A DNA stretch of 64,000 nucleotides from Thermoprotei archaeon (GCA_038881895.1 JAVZOV010000002.1:62001-126000), one strand, 5' to 3'; positions 17,641-26,059 are shown, counted from the first letter of the stretch. Notes: generated by a model not told the origin, from the sequence alone. Program-made: numbers and translations.

Positions 17641-18168
17641 TTGCTTACATGCGAAATATGCGGCAAACCTATTAAGGGTCAACCCATCACTATTTTGATA
17701 GGAGGAGCAAAATTAACAGTCTGCAATGAATGTTCACGATATGGTACACCAATAAAGACCAGACAAATTTCACAAACCCAAATGACACCAGCACAACCTA
17801 GAATACAGTCAAAACCGAGTAGCAAAACAACTCAAAGAAAATTCGAAAAGGATATTTTTAATGAGAATATAAAAGTTATTGATGAATACCCATTACTAAT
17901 AAAATCCGCCAGAGAAAGATTAGGATGGACCCAAGACTTTTTAGCCAGTCAACTAGGTGAAAAGGTTTCTGTAATAAAAAAGATTGAAACAGGTTCCATT
18001 GTTCCTAGCATTCAACTAGCAAGAAAAATAGAAAAAGTACTGGGCATCCCTCTCATCGAGAATATTCCTCCCGTTACGAATCTAAGCCAAAATTCTGTGC
18101 CAGCAGATTTAACATTAGGTGATATAGCAAAACTTAAAACGCCTAAAAAGACTAATGAATCAAAATGA
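17641..18168 (+). CDS. mbf1: Multiprotein bridging factor 1 (MBF1)
   Basis: A 175-residue archaeal MBF1. A zinc ribbon opens the protein (CEICGKPI, then CNECSRYG at about 28-35), followed by a polar linker and a Cro/C1-type HTH at about 80-137 (ARERLGWTQDFLASQLGEK, then IKKIETGSIVPSIQLARKIE). Archaeal MBF1 associates with ribosomes and the transcription machinery. The start is TTG at 17641, preceded by GGTGTAA. Its stop overlaps the Trm56 start by 4 nt. Confidence 0.92.
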   Translation: MLTCEICGKPIKGQPITILIGGAKLTVCNECSRYGTPIKTRQISQTQMTPAQPRIQSKPSSKTTQRKFEKDIFNENIKVIDEYPLLIKSARERLGWTQDFLASQLGEKVSVIKKIETGSIVPSIQLARKIEKVLGIPLIENIPPVTNLSQNSVPADLTLGDIAKLKTPKKTNESK

Positions 18169-18701
18169 AAATTTTCGTGTTCAGATTAGGGCATAGACAC
18201 GAGCGGGACAAAAGAATAAGTACACATTGCGCATTAGTAGCAAGAGCGTTTGGTGCAGATGGTATTATATTCGATACTGTCGATGAAAAAATAGAAAAGA
18301 AAATCCATGATGTAGTAAACAGATTTGGTGGTCCATTCACATTAGAAATGGGCGTTTCATGGAAGAACTTCATTAAGAAATGGATTGAGAACGGAAATGA
18401 AGTAATACACCTTACAATGTACGGCCTTCCACTACCATCCGTAATAGATAAGATAAAAACTAGCAATAAGGATAAATTAATAATAATTGGGGCATCAAAA
18501 GTACCTAGAGAAATTTATGAAATGGCAACATATAATGTTTCAGTGACAAACCAGCCTCATAGTGAAATAGCAGCCCTCGCAGTATTTCTCGATCACCTAT
18601 TTGAAGGCAAAGAGTTTTACAAAACTTTCACCAACGCTAAAATCCAAATCATACCATCAGAACGTAGAAAAAAGATAATTAATATGAAAACTAAAAAGTA
18701 A
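18165..18701 (+). CDS. trm56: tRNA (cytidine(56)-2'-O)-methyltransferase
   Basis: A 178-residue SPOUT-class methyltransferase. The start MKIFVFRLGHRHERDKRIST is typical of aTrm56, as are the FGGPFTLEMGVSW region, the LTMYGLP motif, and IIGASKVPREIYEMATYNVS with NQPHSEIAALAVFLD, which form the knotted SAM site. The enzyme 2'-O-methylates C56 in the T-loop of archaeal tRNAs. It overlaps MBF1 by 4 nt (ATGA) and precedes TFE. Confidence 0.93.
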   Translation: MKIFVFRLGHRHERDKRISTHCALVARAFGADGIIFDTVDEKIEKKIHDVVNRFGGPFTLEMGVSWKNFIKKWIENGNEVIHLTMYGLPLPSVIDKIKTSNKDKLIIIGASKVPREIYEMATYNVSVTNQPHSEIAALAVFLDHLFEGKEFYKTFTNAKIQIIPSERRKKIINMKTKK

Positions 18702-18736
18702 CATTTGTTGAACCTAACTAACATACTACATTAAAA

Positions 18737-18749
18737 GTTAAATATTTTA
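18737..18749 (+). promoter_or_regulatory. TATA-like box of the TFE gene
   Basis: gttaaatatttta is centred about 30 nt before the ATG at 18773. This gives a leaderless message and supports that ATG over the TTG at 18764. Confidence 0.5.
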
Positions 18750-18772
18750 GATTAAATAGTAAATTGAGCAAA

Positions 18773-19321
18773 ATGTCAAGATCAGAAAATCAAGCGAGAT
18801 TCAAATCATACATATCAAAACTAGCTAGAACATTTGTAGGACCAGTAGCAGAACCAGTAATCCTAGCACTATCAGAAAGAAGAGAAACCACAGAAGAATG
18901 GTTAATAAAAAGAACTGGACTCAAACTCAGCGTAATAAGAAAAGTACTCTACGAACTCTTCGACGTAGGCATTGTAAAATATCGAAGAGAAAAAGAACCA
19001 GACACAGGATGGTTCACATATTATTGGAGCCTAGACTATGAAAACCTAGCTAATGTGATACACAGACGAAAAAAATTCGTCCTCGAAAAACTCAAAAACA
19101 GACTAGAATACGAAAAACAAAACACATTCTTCATATGCCCAAATCACCCCGAAAAAAGATACACATTCGATGAAGCATACGATCACAGCTTCAAATGCCC
19201 AGAATGCGACACAGTCCTAGAAACCCAAGACAACTCCGCAATCATTAAATTTATAGAAAACCTAATGAAAAAAATAGAAACTGAAAGCCAAACAACAACA
19301 ATCTCAATAGATGACCCATAA
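18773..19321 (+). CDS. tfe: Transcription factor E (TFE alpha)
   Basis: A protein of about 182 residues with the TFE layout: an N-terminal winged helix (about 10-95, ETTEEWLIKRTGLKLSVIRK) and a C-terminal zinc-ribbon region. TFE helps open promoter DNA with TBP, TFB and RNA polymerase. The ribbon is unusual, because the first ligand pair reads CPNH (Cys-x2-His) and the second CPEC. The acidic end follows. It is probably leaderless from the TATA box at 18737, and no Shine-Dalgarno site is seen. It closes the MBF1-Trm56-TFE group. Confidence 0.92.
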   Translation: MSRSENQARFKSYISKLARTFVGPVAEPVILALSERRETTEEWLIKRTGLKLSVIRKVLYELFDVGIVKYRREKEPDTGWFTYYWSLDYENLANVIHRRKKFVLEKLKNRLEYEKQNTFFICPNHPEKRYTFDEAYDHSFKCPECDTVLETQDNSAIIKFIENLMKKIETESQTTTISIDDP

Positions 19322-19392
19322 GCCTACACACACTCCAATTATAAAAACAATGACGATACACTTAAAAATCTCGTTCTACTCACATTAAGAGA

Positions 19393-19467
19393 GGGCCGGT
19401 CGTCTAGACTGGTTAGGATGCTGCCCTTACGAGGCGGTGGTCGCCGGTTCAAATCCGGCCCGGCCCA
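19393..19467 (+). tRNA. tRNA-Val (anticodon TAC)
   Basis: A complete 75-nt cloverleaf. The acceptor stem ggg-ccgg pairs with ccgg-ccc, the T arm is gccgg/ccggc around ttcaaat, and the anticodon loop is cttacga with TAC at positions 34-36. The discriminator base is A, CCA is not encoded, and no intron is present. GC content is about 67% by my count, far above the surroundings. Its 3' end borders an integrase pseudogene, so it served as an integration site. Confidence 0.95.
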
Positions 19468-19483
19468 CTTAAATTTTTAAGTG
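19466..19483 (+). terminator. Palindrome overlapping the tRNA-Val 3' end
   Basis: cacttaaatttttaagtg forms a perfect 8-bp inverted repeat with a 2-nt loop and a central T run, starting on the last two bases of the tRNA. It could be the transcription stop or part of the old integrase attachment site. Confidence 0.45.
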
Positions 19484-19526
19484 AATCCTTAAATATCGAA
19501 ACATACCTTCCCATAATTGATGGAGT

Positions 19527-20145
19527 ATGGGGTCAAAGTACGCACATCTGCTTGAGGATGCGGATGTAAAGCGTTAGTTTGAAAATTTGGCAGCCAAATC
19601 CATTGTGACAGCCACTGTGTATCTTAGAACGTTGGGATTTTACTGTGATATGAATAAAACTAACCCTATGGCTATTCTTAAGGTTACTAAATCTAAGGCT
19701 TTCAGGGTGACTTTACAGACTTTATCCGCAGAATGGAGAAAGAGGGCAAGGCTGGCTTCTATTTGTCCAGGTTTAAGAAGGTTTTTAACAGCTGGCTTTC
19801 CTATAATGGCGTTAACGTTAAGCTTAAAGTCAACATTAGAGGTGAGTCTGATGCACCACGAATAGCTGATGAGCGAGTGCCAAACAAAGAAGAGTTGGAC
19901 AGAATCCTCAGGATTGTGACACCAAGAGGAAGAGTTTCAATAGCCAATGGCTTTCAGCGGGTTGAGACCGGAGTCCATTGGAAACTGTGATGGAAGCGAC
20001 GGCTTGAAGCTTGGAGACTTTGTTGAAGCTGAAATCCACGAGGATGACATAGAATTCGCCAAAATTCCATCCATGCTCGTAATAAGGAAAAAGCCTCAGC
20101 AAGGCTAGACACCAATACTTCACATTTATTCCCAAACAAACGATA
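19527..20145 (+). pseudogene. Tyrosine recombinase (integrase) pseudogene at tRNA-Val
   Basis: A broken site-specific recombinase of the archaeal tRNA-targeting kind. Frame 1 starts MGSKYAHLLEDADVKR, then a stop replaces the expected Trp, and FENLAAKSIVTATVYLRTLG continues. A shift leads to GKAGFYLSRFKKVFNSWLSY and DERVPNKEELDRIL. A further shift gives MAFSGLRPESIGNCDG, which holds the first catalytic Arg (SGLRPE). The end, ARHQYFTFIPKQ, is in yet another frame, and the C-terminal His-Arg-Tyr half is missing. It begins 60 nt after tRNA-Val on the same strand. Confidence 0.8.
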
Positions 20146-20209
20146 AATTTAAATATCTTAATATATAATCCTAGCTGAAGATGAAATAGACGATTATGGA
20201 GGAATAGGC

Positions 20210-20602
20210 ATGGCAACTCAGGTCAAAATTCTTCCGTTATGCTATAAGGTTGCTGAACATGAAAATGTGATTTGGGTCTGTGATGGAGCAGCTAACGTCG
20301 GACAGATAGGGCATGCTGTAGGCGTTCTGCTCACTAACTTGGATAAGGGTAGGATGTGCTGCATAACAGCTGTTGCGGCTGGTTCAAAGCCGCACTTGGA
20401 AATTGCGGAGAAAGCAAAAAGGAATATTATCATAAACGGGTGTGGAAACAGATGCGCCTCAAAAGTCTTAGAGAGAGCTGGAAAAAGAATAGATTATGAG
20501 ATTGACATATCAAAATATTTGAAGAAGGTGCCAACTCTCGACATTTATGAGGCGGACGTGAAGAAAATAGCAGAAGTGGTAATTAAGGAAGCAAAACTGT
20601 GA
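20210..20602 (+). CDS. Putative zinc-binding DGC-domain protein
   Basis: A 130-residue protein resembling the DGC/putative zinc-binding family (PF08859). Features are the VCDGAANVGQIGHAVGVLL segment, then RMCCITAVAAGS and INGCGNRCASKVLERAG. The conserved Cys residues suggest metal or redox chemistry; the role is not known. ATG at 20210 with GGAGGA 7-8 nt upstream and a TATA-like stretch about 50-60 nt upstream. It sits inside the integration scar, between the integrase and TnpB relics, so it may be cargo of the lost element. Confidence 0.7.
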   Translation: MATQVKILPLCYKVAEHENVIWVCDGAANVGQIGHAVGVLLTNLDKGRMCCITAVAAGSKPHLEIAEKAKRNIIINGCGNRCASKVLERAGKRIDYEIDISKYLKKVPTLDIYEADVKKIAEVVIKEAKL

Positions 20603-20757
20603 CTGGGATTACGGCCTATGAAATTAGCATTACAAAAAGACCCCGTGTGCGCAGGAAATCATAAAGGAAAAGTTAAATGAGCAATGGAAACTTTGTAGAG
20701 CTTTTATTTCCTGAATTTTTTTAGTTAAGACAATTGAGATTAATGAGACTTCGCCTT

Positions 20758-21079
20758 GCACAAATTTGAAAAACTGAGTAAAAGAGGGATGTTCAACAAA
20801 TCTAGAAAACATAATCGAGATGTAGCAAAGAGTGATTGAAAAATGATATAATCATTCGTTGTTTATAGATCTGGTGTTGTACTCCTCAATCCAAAGAACT
20901 CTACGTGCTCCAGGTGTGGGGTGGTGATTGCCTCGAAAGGAGCAGACATTTAAGAAGAGTCACATAAATGACTCTAACCGGGGTTTAGAGAGTGATGACA
21001 AACCATTGATAAACCCTAGAGGTGATTGAGCCTGATGGCGGCCAAGGTTCACACATGCAAATACAGACCAGAACACTAA
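20758..21079 (+). pseudogene. TnpB pseudogene, C-terminal half
   Basis: One frame reads KFEKLSKRGMFNKSRKHNRD and VAKSD, then a stop at the expected Trp, KMI, another stop, SFVVYRSGVVLLNPKNSTCS and RCGVVIASKGADI. This is TnpB up to the first half of its zinc ribbon (C-x2-C). After a disrupted stretch the shared tail MAAKVHTCKYRPEH closes it. The second C-x2-C and DRD motifs are lost. The tail is homologous to that of the relic at 14597-14738. Confidence 0.75.
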
Positions 21080-21103
21080 AAGAGAATTCCTTCTAGGAAG
21101 AGG

Positions 21104-21607
21104 TTAGACATTAGGAGGATGCTGGTTTTCTTGAGTAGTTAATGGTTGTTCTGCTCGTGGCTTAACGCTAAACCTTTTATAGAGAATTCCTAAAAAACCA
21201 CCACACATTAGTGCTACTATTAATCCTGATATCACATAATAGTCGCCTGAAAAAAGATACGTAACCCTTGATATATTTGTTATTAGCCATACTACCAAAC
21301 TGATCAACACTCCCTTAATCATGTACGACTGTAACGGAATCTTATCATAAAAAACGCCAAAGATTATGCCCATTACAAGTCCTCCAAACAGTCCTAGGGT
21401 CATATTCATGACAGGCCCAAGAAACAATATAGTATTATAGAATTGAACTGCGGACATCGTAGAATTCTGAGGAAGAGTTGCATTAATTTCACTTATTATA
21501 GCAGCCTTGTACATTATAAAGAATACATAAGTTATTGCCGCGTTTAATAAACCATAAAGTATACCTGAAAGAAAACCAGATTTCAAACTTGCCTTAAAAT
21601 CTATCAC
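21104..21607 (-). CDS. Four-TM membrane protein, unknown
   Basis: A 167-residue protein with four predicted membrane segments (about 10-30, 60-85, 96-115, 122-145) and a proline-rich, glutamine-rich tail. Glycine-rich helices (LGLFGGLVMGIIFGV, LMCGGFLGILY) resemble small archaeal DUF-type membrane proteins, but I do not recognise a family. It lies in the scar between the TnpB relic and the dolichol-kinase-like gene. Its origin, host or element, is unclear. Confidence 0.6.
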   Translation of the reverse strand: MIDFKASLKSGFLSGILYGLLNAAITYVFFIMYKAAIISEINATLPQNSTMSAVQFYNTILFLGPVMNMTLGLFGGLVMGIIFGVFYDKIPLQSYMIKGVLISLVVWLITNISRVTYLFSGDYYVISGLIVALMCGGFLGILYKRFSVKPRAEQPLTTQENQHPPNV

Positions 21608-21741
21608 TAATACTCAATAAATATTATAAAAAGAAAGTATTAAATGTATTCTTAGTAACACATATCAAATTTTTAATAAAATGTGAGAAACCTATCTTCC
21701 ATAAAAATAATAACGCTCTCACTTGTAGAATGTCAGATCAA

Positions 21742-22389
21742 CTAGATTTGTAGAGTGGATAATATAAAGTATATGGCTGTTGCTGATATTGGTACTGTGA
21801 TGTTATCCTCTATACCATAAAGTTCTGCAATCGTGGCCGTAAGCGTGATTATCAGGGCGTTTACTGGTTTCGTGAGGAATAACAAAACAAGAAGATACGA
21901 CAAAGCACCTGACAACGTTCCTTCCACCGTTCCGTGGGAGTATGGTATTCTTACTTTACCGAAAGTGATGCCTGCTATGGCTGCAACTCCATCAAGAACT
22001 GTGAGCGCTAAAATACCGATCACAAAGAGATCGTTAAATAGAATATAGGAAACGCTTATACCTATAGCACCAGCTAAAAGCCCTATCCAACCAGCTCTTT
22101 TTTCATATTCACGTTCTATATCACTGATCGTTTGCTCAACAGAACTTATAGCTTTCTCGATAATCTTAAATTGTTCACTAGCATCTCTCATTTTTTTCAC
22201 TATTTCATCTAGGCTAATTCCTGGCGGAGGACCTTTCACTTTTAACGCGTAAATCCATGTGGCTAAAGCTATAATAAACCCATAAAACTGTATAGGATTA
22301 ATATTAATAATACGCGCAATAGGAATAGGAAGATACATAATAATGGAAAAAAGCATGTGAATAAATTTCCTTAATATTTCTGGTCTCAT
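21742..22389 (-). CDS. Dolichol-kinase-like membrane CTP kinase
   Basis: A protein of about 215 residues in the Sec59/phytol-kinase group. The start RPEILRKFIHMLFSI matches the N-terminal helix of that family. A central charged coiled segment (about 52-95) precedes the conserved core: LTVLDGVAAIAGITFGK, then PYSHGTVEGTLSGALSYLLV. Members phosphorylate polyprenols with CTP, giving lipid carriers for sugars. I chose the ATG at 22389 since the longer frame (to 22455) adds an unrelated hydrophobic extension. Confidence 0.75.
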   Translation of the reverse strand: MRPEILRKFIHMLFSIIMYLPIPIARIININPIQFYGFIIALATWIYALKVKGPPPGISLDEIVKKMRDASEQFKIIEKAISSVEQTISDIEREYEKRAGWIGLLAGAIGISVSYILFNDLFVIGILALTVLDGVAAIAGITFGKVRIPYSHGTVEGTLSGALSYLLVLLFLTKPVNALIITLTATIAELYGIEDNITVPISATAIYFILSTLQI

Positions 22390-22455
22390 ATTTTCATCAT
22401 TAATAAGTAACAAAACGCTAATATAAAAGGAAATCGATTCTATACAATAAAACAC

Positions 22456-23141
22456 GAACTCTTATTTTGTTATATGAATATAGAGATCATCTAATAAAAA
22501 TGGGATGCCTGCATAAATTATATGAAAATTTCATGCTTTTATGTTCATCAAGATAAGAATAGTACTTGTAGTATTTGTATACGCATAACTAGATAAAGGA
22601 CAAGCCAGAAGAGATATACCTTAAACCAATGATAGTTATGGAGGATGCTCTTCAAGACAAGAAAGATATCAAGGAAATATTCATTATACCTTGCTGATGT
22701 AATAGTGCTCAATATATTATAGTGATAATAAACTAAAAACTATTGGTAAAGTGTATGCTTTATAAGTTTCTAGATGCACGATTGTTTAAAACCTACCTTG
22801 ATGACAGTTACATGTTCAGCAGTAAAGATAATCAAGAAAGTTCAAAGTAATTGATGCAAATAACTGTTTACAAATTGTTTAAGAAACATAACAATATTAA
22901 TTAAATATTATGTTTTAAGTTTTGTATTATTTAAGATATATTCTAATGGTTTATTAAATATTTTATGAATATTCTATGAAAAAGCTGGATAATTTATTTA
23001 AATAGTTCATGATGAATTTATATACTACTACTAATATATTAAATTTGAGAAAAAATGAGCTATAGTATTAATAACAGAATTATACGCTTTATACTATTTA
23101 TTTGTCATTATGCTCTAATCCTTCAATAAGGGTGATGATAA
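22456..23141. other. Long intergenic region upstream of TFB
   Basis: 686 nt, very AT-rich near the TFB gene, with many TATA-like boxes (for instance around 22898-22912 and 23017-23041). Positions 22652-22727 read MLFKTRKISRKYSLYLADVI before a stop, which loosely resembles the N-terminus of an IS4/IS1634-type transposase, but the stretch is too short to be sure. No zinc-ribbon coding sequence for TFB is present upstream. Confidence 0.35.
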
Positions 23142-23861
23142 ATGAAAATGAGACAGAATAAAGAATTTGAACACGTGAAATTATTACCTAACTCAACTTC
23201 ATTGCAGGATGCAAGAACAAAAGTAATTACAGATGAACAGAAAGAAAGTATTAGGATTGCAAATAAAGCCGCTTTTAAAAGAAATTTAATGTGGGCAAAG
23301 GATGAGATTGAAAAGGTAGCAGGTAAACTAGGATTAATACAACTGATAAAAGATGAGGCGCTTTTAATTTATAAAGAAGCTGCTGAATATAAGCTTACGC
23401 ATGGTAGATCCATACCTGTTGTTGCTGCAGCATCTCTTTATGCTGCGTGTAGGAGAAGAGGTTTGCCGATAACACTTGATGAGATAGCTGAATATAGTGA
23501 AAATAGTCGAAAAGAAATAGCGAGTTGTTATCGAGTGATTATAAGAAGTGTCAAGATAAGGCCTGACATTCCGAACCCAGTAATCTATGTTGAAAAAATA
23601 GTAAAAACACTAAATCTTAACCCTGAAGTACAAAAAGATGCATTGGACATAGTAACTAAGGCTAAAGAAAAGGGATTAATTGCAGGTAAAGATCCAGCAG
23701 GGTTCGCAGGTGCCGCAGTTTACATAGCATGCTTACAACACAGACAAGAAATAGTACAGAAGGAAATTGCCATTGCAGCACAAGTTACTGAAGTTACAAT
23801 AAGAAGCAGGTATAAAGAATTAATGAAGAAGCTTGGAATAGTGATACAGAATCCATTATAA
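23142..23861 (+). CDS. TFB paralogue without zinc ribbon
   Basis: A 239-residue protein with two cyclin folds of TFB/TFIIB. The first runs from about 50 (AKDEIEKVAGKLGL, AAASLYAACRRRGLPITLDE, SENSRKEIASCYR). The second starts about 145 and ends in EVTIRSRYKELMKKLGI, the BRE-reading HTH. Usual TFBs are about 300 residues and start with a Cys4 zinc ribbon that docks to RNA polymerase; here the first 45 residues hold no Cys at all. It could compete with the main TFB or act at special promoters. ATG with GGGTGATG upstream. Confidence 0.88.
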   Translation: MKMRQNKEFEHVKLLPNSTSLQDARTKVITDEQKESIRIANKAAFKRNLMWAKDEIEKVAGKLGLIQLIKDEALLIYKEAAEYKLTHGRSIPVVAAASLYAACRRRGLPITLDEIAEYSENSRKEIASCYRVIIRSVKIRPDIPNPVIYVEKIVKTLNLNPEVQKDALDIVTKAKEKGLIAGKDPAGFAGAAVYIACLQHRQEIVQKEIAIAAQVTEVTIRSRYKELMKKLGIVIQNPL

Positions 23862-23942
23862 GAATCTACAGCGAAAAAGTAAGCAAACAAGGATATGCTA
23901 ACTTTATTTATTTTTAACACTACTTAAGTATTGGTGTTAATC

Positions 23943-25241
23943 TTGAACAGATTTGACCTGCCCCCGGATGATATGCCAAAGTATTGGTATAATATTTTAC
24001 CGGACCTTCCGGAACGACTTCCACCTCCTAAAAATCCTGACAATGATCCGTCAAGATTGGATTTCATTAAGAGCGTTATGATTAAAGAATGTTTAAGACA
24101 GGATTCTTTAGATGATCGTTGGGTACCGATTCCAAATGAATTAAGAGAACTTTATATTCAAGCTGGACGACCAAGACCCTTATATAGAGCTTTACGACTT
24201 GAGAAAAAATTGGGTCTCAAAAACGTTAAAATATATTATAAAAGAGAAGACTTATCTCCCACAGGCTCTCACAAAGTAAATACAGCTTTAGCACAGGCCT
24301 ATTATGCATCGAAACAAGGTCTCAAGACACTTGTTACTGAAACAGGAGCGGGACAGTGGGGAACAGCCCTCTCTTATGCTTCTAGACTTAATGATCTTGA
24401 TTCTGTAATTTTCTGGGTTCGTTCTGTTTATGAGTGGAAAAAAGATAGGAGAACATTCATGAAACTCTATGGTGCAAAGGTTCATGCATCACCAAGCAAG
24501 ATTACTAATGCTGGTAAAAATGCATTAATGCAAAATCCGAATCACCCTGGTTCTTTAGGATTAGCAATATCTGAAGGTTTAGAATATGCTTCAAATCATG
24601 AAGGAACAGCTTATGCTTTAGGTTCTGTTTTAAATCATGTTCTTTTACACCAAACTATAATTGGGCTTGAAGCTATGAGACAGTTTGAATTAGCGGACGA
24701 TTATCCTGATTTGATTGTTGCATGCCTTGGTGGTGGTAGTAATTTTGGAGGCATTGCATTGCCTTTCATAGGTGAAGCATTAAAGAGTAAAAAAGATATG
24801 AGATTCTTAGCAGCCCAATCAGAGGCGGCTCCTAACTTGATAAAAGGTGAGTATAAATATGATTATGGAGATGTTGCGGAATACACACCACTTATGAAAA
24901 TGTATACGTTAGGTCATAAGGTTGAAATGATACCTATAAAAGCGGACGGTTTACGATACCATGCATCAGCACCAATTATAAGTTTACTTCGAAAACACGG
25001 AATAATAGATGCTGTAGCATATCCAGCAGATGAAAAAGCTGTATTTGAGGCGGCAAGATTTTTCATTGAGAGTGAAGGATGGTTACCAGCGCCAGAATCA
25101 AGTTACGCAATAAGGGCCGCCATAGATAGTGCGTTAGAGTATGAAAAAAGAGGCGAGAAAAAGGTTATTCTAATGAACATAAGTGGACACGGATTTTTAG
25201 ATCTTCCCGCATATAAAGAAATAATATTTAAAGGAAAATAA
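23943..25241 (+). CDS. trpB2: Tryptophan synthase beta chain, TrpB2 type
   Basis: A protein of about 432 residues, longer than TrpB1. The PLP-lysine lies in SPTGSHKVNTALAQAY, the phosphate-binding GGGSNFGG is present, and ISGHGFLDLPAY closes the core. The long N-terminal part (PPDDMPKYWYNILPDLP) is typical of TrpB2, which condenses serine and indole without a partner TrpA. It is not in a trp operon. The start is probably TTG at 23943, with GGTGTT just upstream. TTG 23931 is an alternative. Confidence 0.93.
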   Translation: MNRFDLPPDDMPKYWYNILPDLPERLPPPKNPDNDPSRLDFIKSVMIKECLRQDSLDDRWVPIPNELRELYIQAGRPRPLYRALRLEKKLGLKNVKIYYKREDLSPTGSHKVNTALAQAYYASKQGLKTLVTETGAGQWGTALSYASRLNDLDSVIFWVRSVYEWKKDRRTFMKLYGAKVHASPSKITNAGKNALMQNPNHPGSLGLAISEGLEYASNHEGTAYALGSVLNHVLLHQTIIGLEAMRQFELADDYPDLIVACLGGGSNFGGIALPFIGEALKSKKDMRFLAAQSEAAPNLIKGEYKYDYGDVAEYTPLMKMYTLGHKVEMIPIKADGLRYHASAPIISLLRKHGIIDAVAYPADEKAVFEAARFFIESEGWLPAPESSYAIRAAIDSALEYEKRGEKKVILMNISGHGFLDLPAYKEIIFKGK

Positions 25242-25265
25242 ATCATAATCAAAAACTAAAATCAT

Positions 25266-25478
25266 TTATTTAGCACTTTTAATTTCTTCGAGTATTTCTT
25301 TAAATATTGAAACCATGTCATCAAGAATATCCAAGAGATCCTCATAATGTCCAGTTGTAATATAACCGTTTTTAAAAAGTTCTTCAACGTTATTCTCGAT
25401 ATTTTCCAAATCATCCAGCATTGATCTTACTTTTTGAATGACATCTTCTTTAGATGTTTTTTCATTACGTTTCATCAA
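25266..25478 (-). CDS. Small helical protein, unknown
   Basis: A 70-residue, charged protein that should be wholly alpha-helical (VRSMLDDLENIENNVEELF, then HYEDLLDILDDMVSIFKEIL). No family is recognised. It is convergent with trpB2 (25 nt apart) and divergent from the hemerythrin at 25610. Composition and codon use look like the neighbours, which supports a real gene. Confidence 0.55.
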   Translation of the reverse strand: MMKRNEKTSKEDVIQKVRSMLDDLENIENNVEELFKNGYITTGHYEDLLDILDDMVSIFKEILEEIKSAK

Positions 25479-25609
25479 ATCACCAAAAATAAGTCATGCA
25501 GGATGAATATAAGCTTTTTCCAAGAACTAACATTATAGAAATAATGAAAAGCCTTAACACTACAGCGTAATAGTTATATTCTCTATAGACATAAACACAG
25601 TGACTAACA

Positions 25610-26059
25610 ATGGTTAGGCCAAGACAGTACGAATTAGAAGAGCTCATTAGTGTGCTCTTAAAAGAACATAAGATGATAATGAATGATATCACTGAACTTA
25701 AAAATGCCATAAATGAGAAAAACCATGAAAAAATCAATGAGATATTTACCAGATTCGACTCATATCTTAATCAACATGTAATTGATGAAGAAGCTCGATT
25801 GTTAAAAATTCTCCTCGACAGTTATGGTCGGGGGGGATCAAAAGAGGCAATAAAAGTATTCCAGCAACATTTAAAAATTCATCAATTGATAAATAATATA
25901 AAGACATTAGTGAATACATCATTGGAATCATTAAATGCAGAAGAGTTAAATGCAAAAGAAATCGAATTGAATGAAATGTTTAAACTACACTTTGAAAAAG
26001 AAGAAAAAGAAATATTTCCATGGGTCATAGAAACTTACAAAAAAGTCATTAAAAAGTAA
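25610..26059 (+). CDS. Hemerythrin-like (HHE) protein, short form
   Basis: A 149-residue four-helix protein of the hemerythrin superfamily. Likely metal ligands: KEHKMI at about 19-24, LNQHVIDEEARLL at about 50-62, the QQHLKIHQLI helix, and HFEKEEKEIFPW near the end. It probably binds a di-iron centre and responds to oxygen, NO or iron. It is a shorter cousin of the protein at 9059-9631. A TATA-like box sits about 30 nt before the ATG. Confidence 0.83.
   Translation: MVRPRQYELEELISVLLKEHKMIMNDITELKNAINEKNHEKINEIFTRFDSYLNQHVIDEEARLLKILLDSYGRGGSKEAIKVFQQHLKIHQLINNIKTLVNTSLESLNAEELNAKEIELNEMFKLHFEKEEKEIFPWVIETYKKVIKK

Noticed and set aside
22652-22727. Possible N-terminus of an IS4/IS1634 transposase (MLFKTRKISRKYSLYL)
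   Set aside because: Only about 25 codons, without a catalytic motif; not enough to call a feature.
25480-25737. 85-residue open frame opposite the hemerythrin start
   Set aside because: It is antisense to the well-supported HHE gene and its promoter and has a shadow-like composition.
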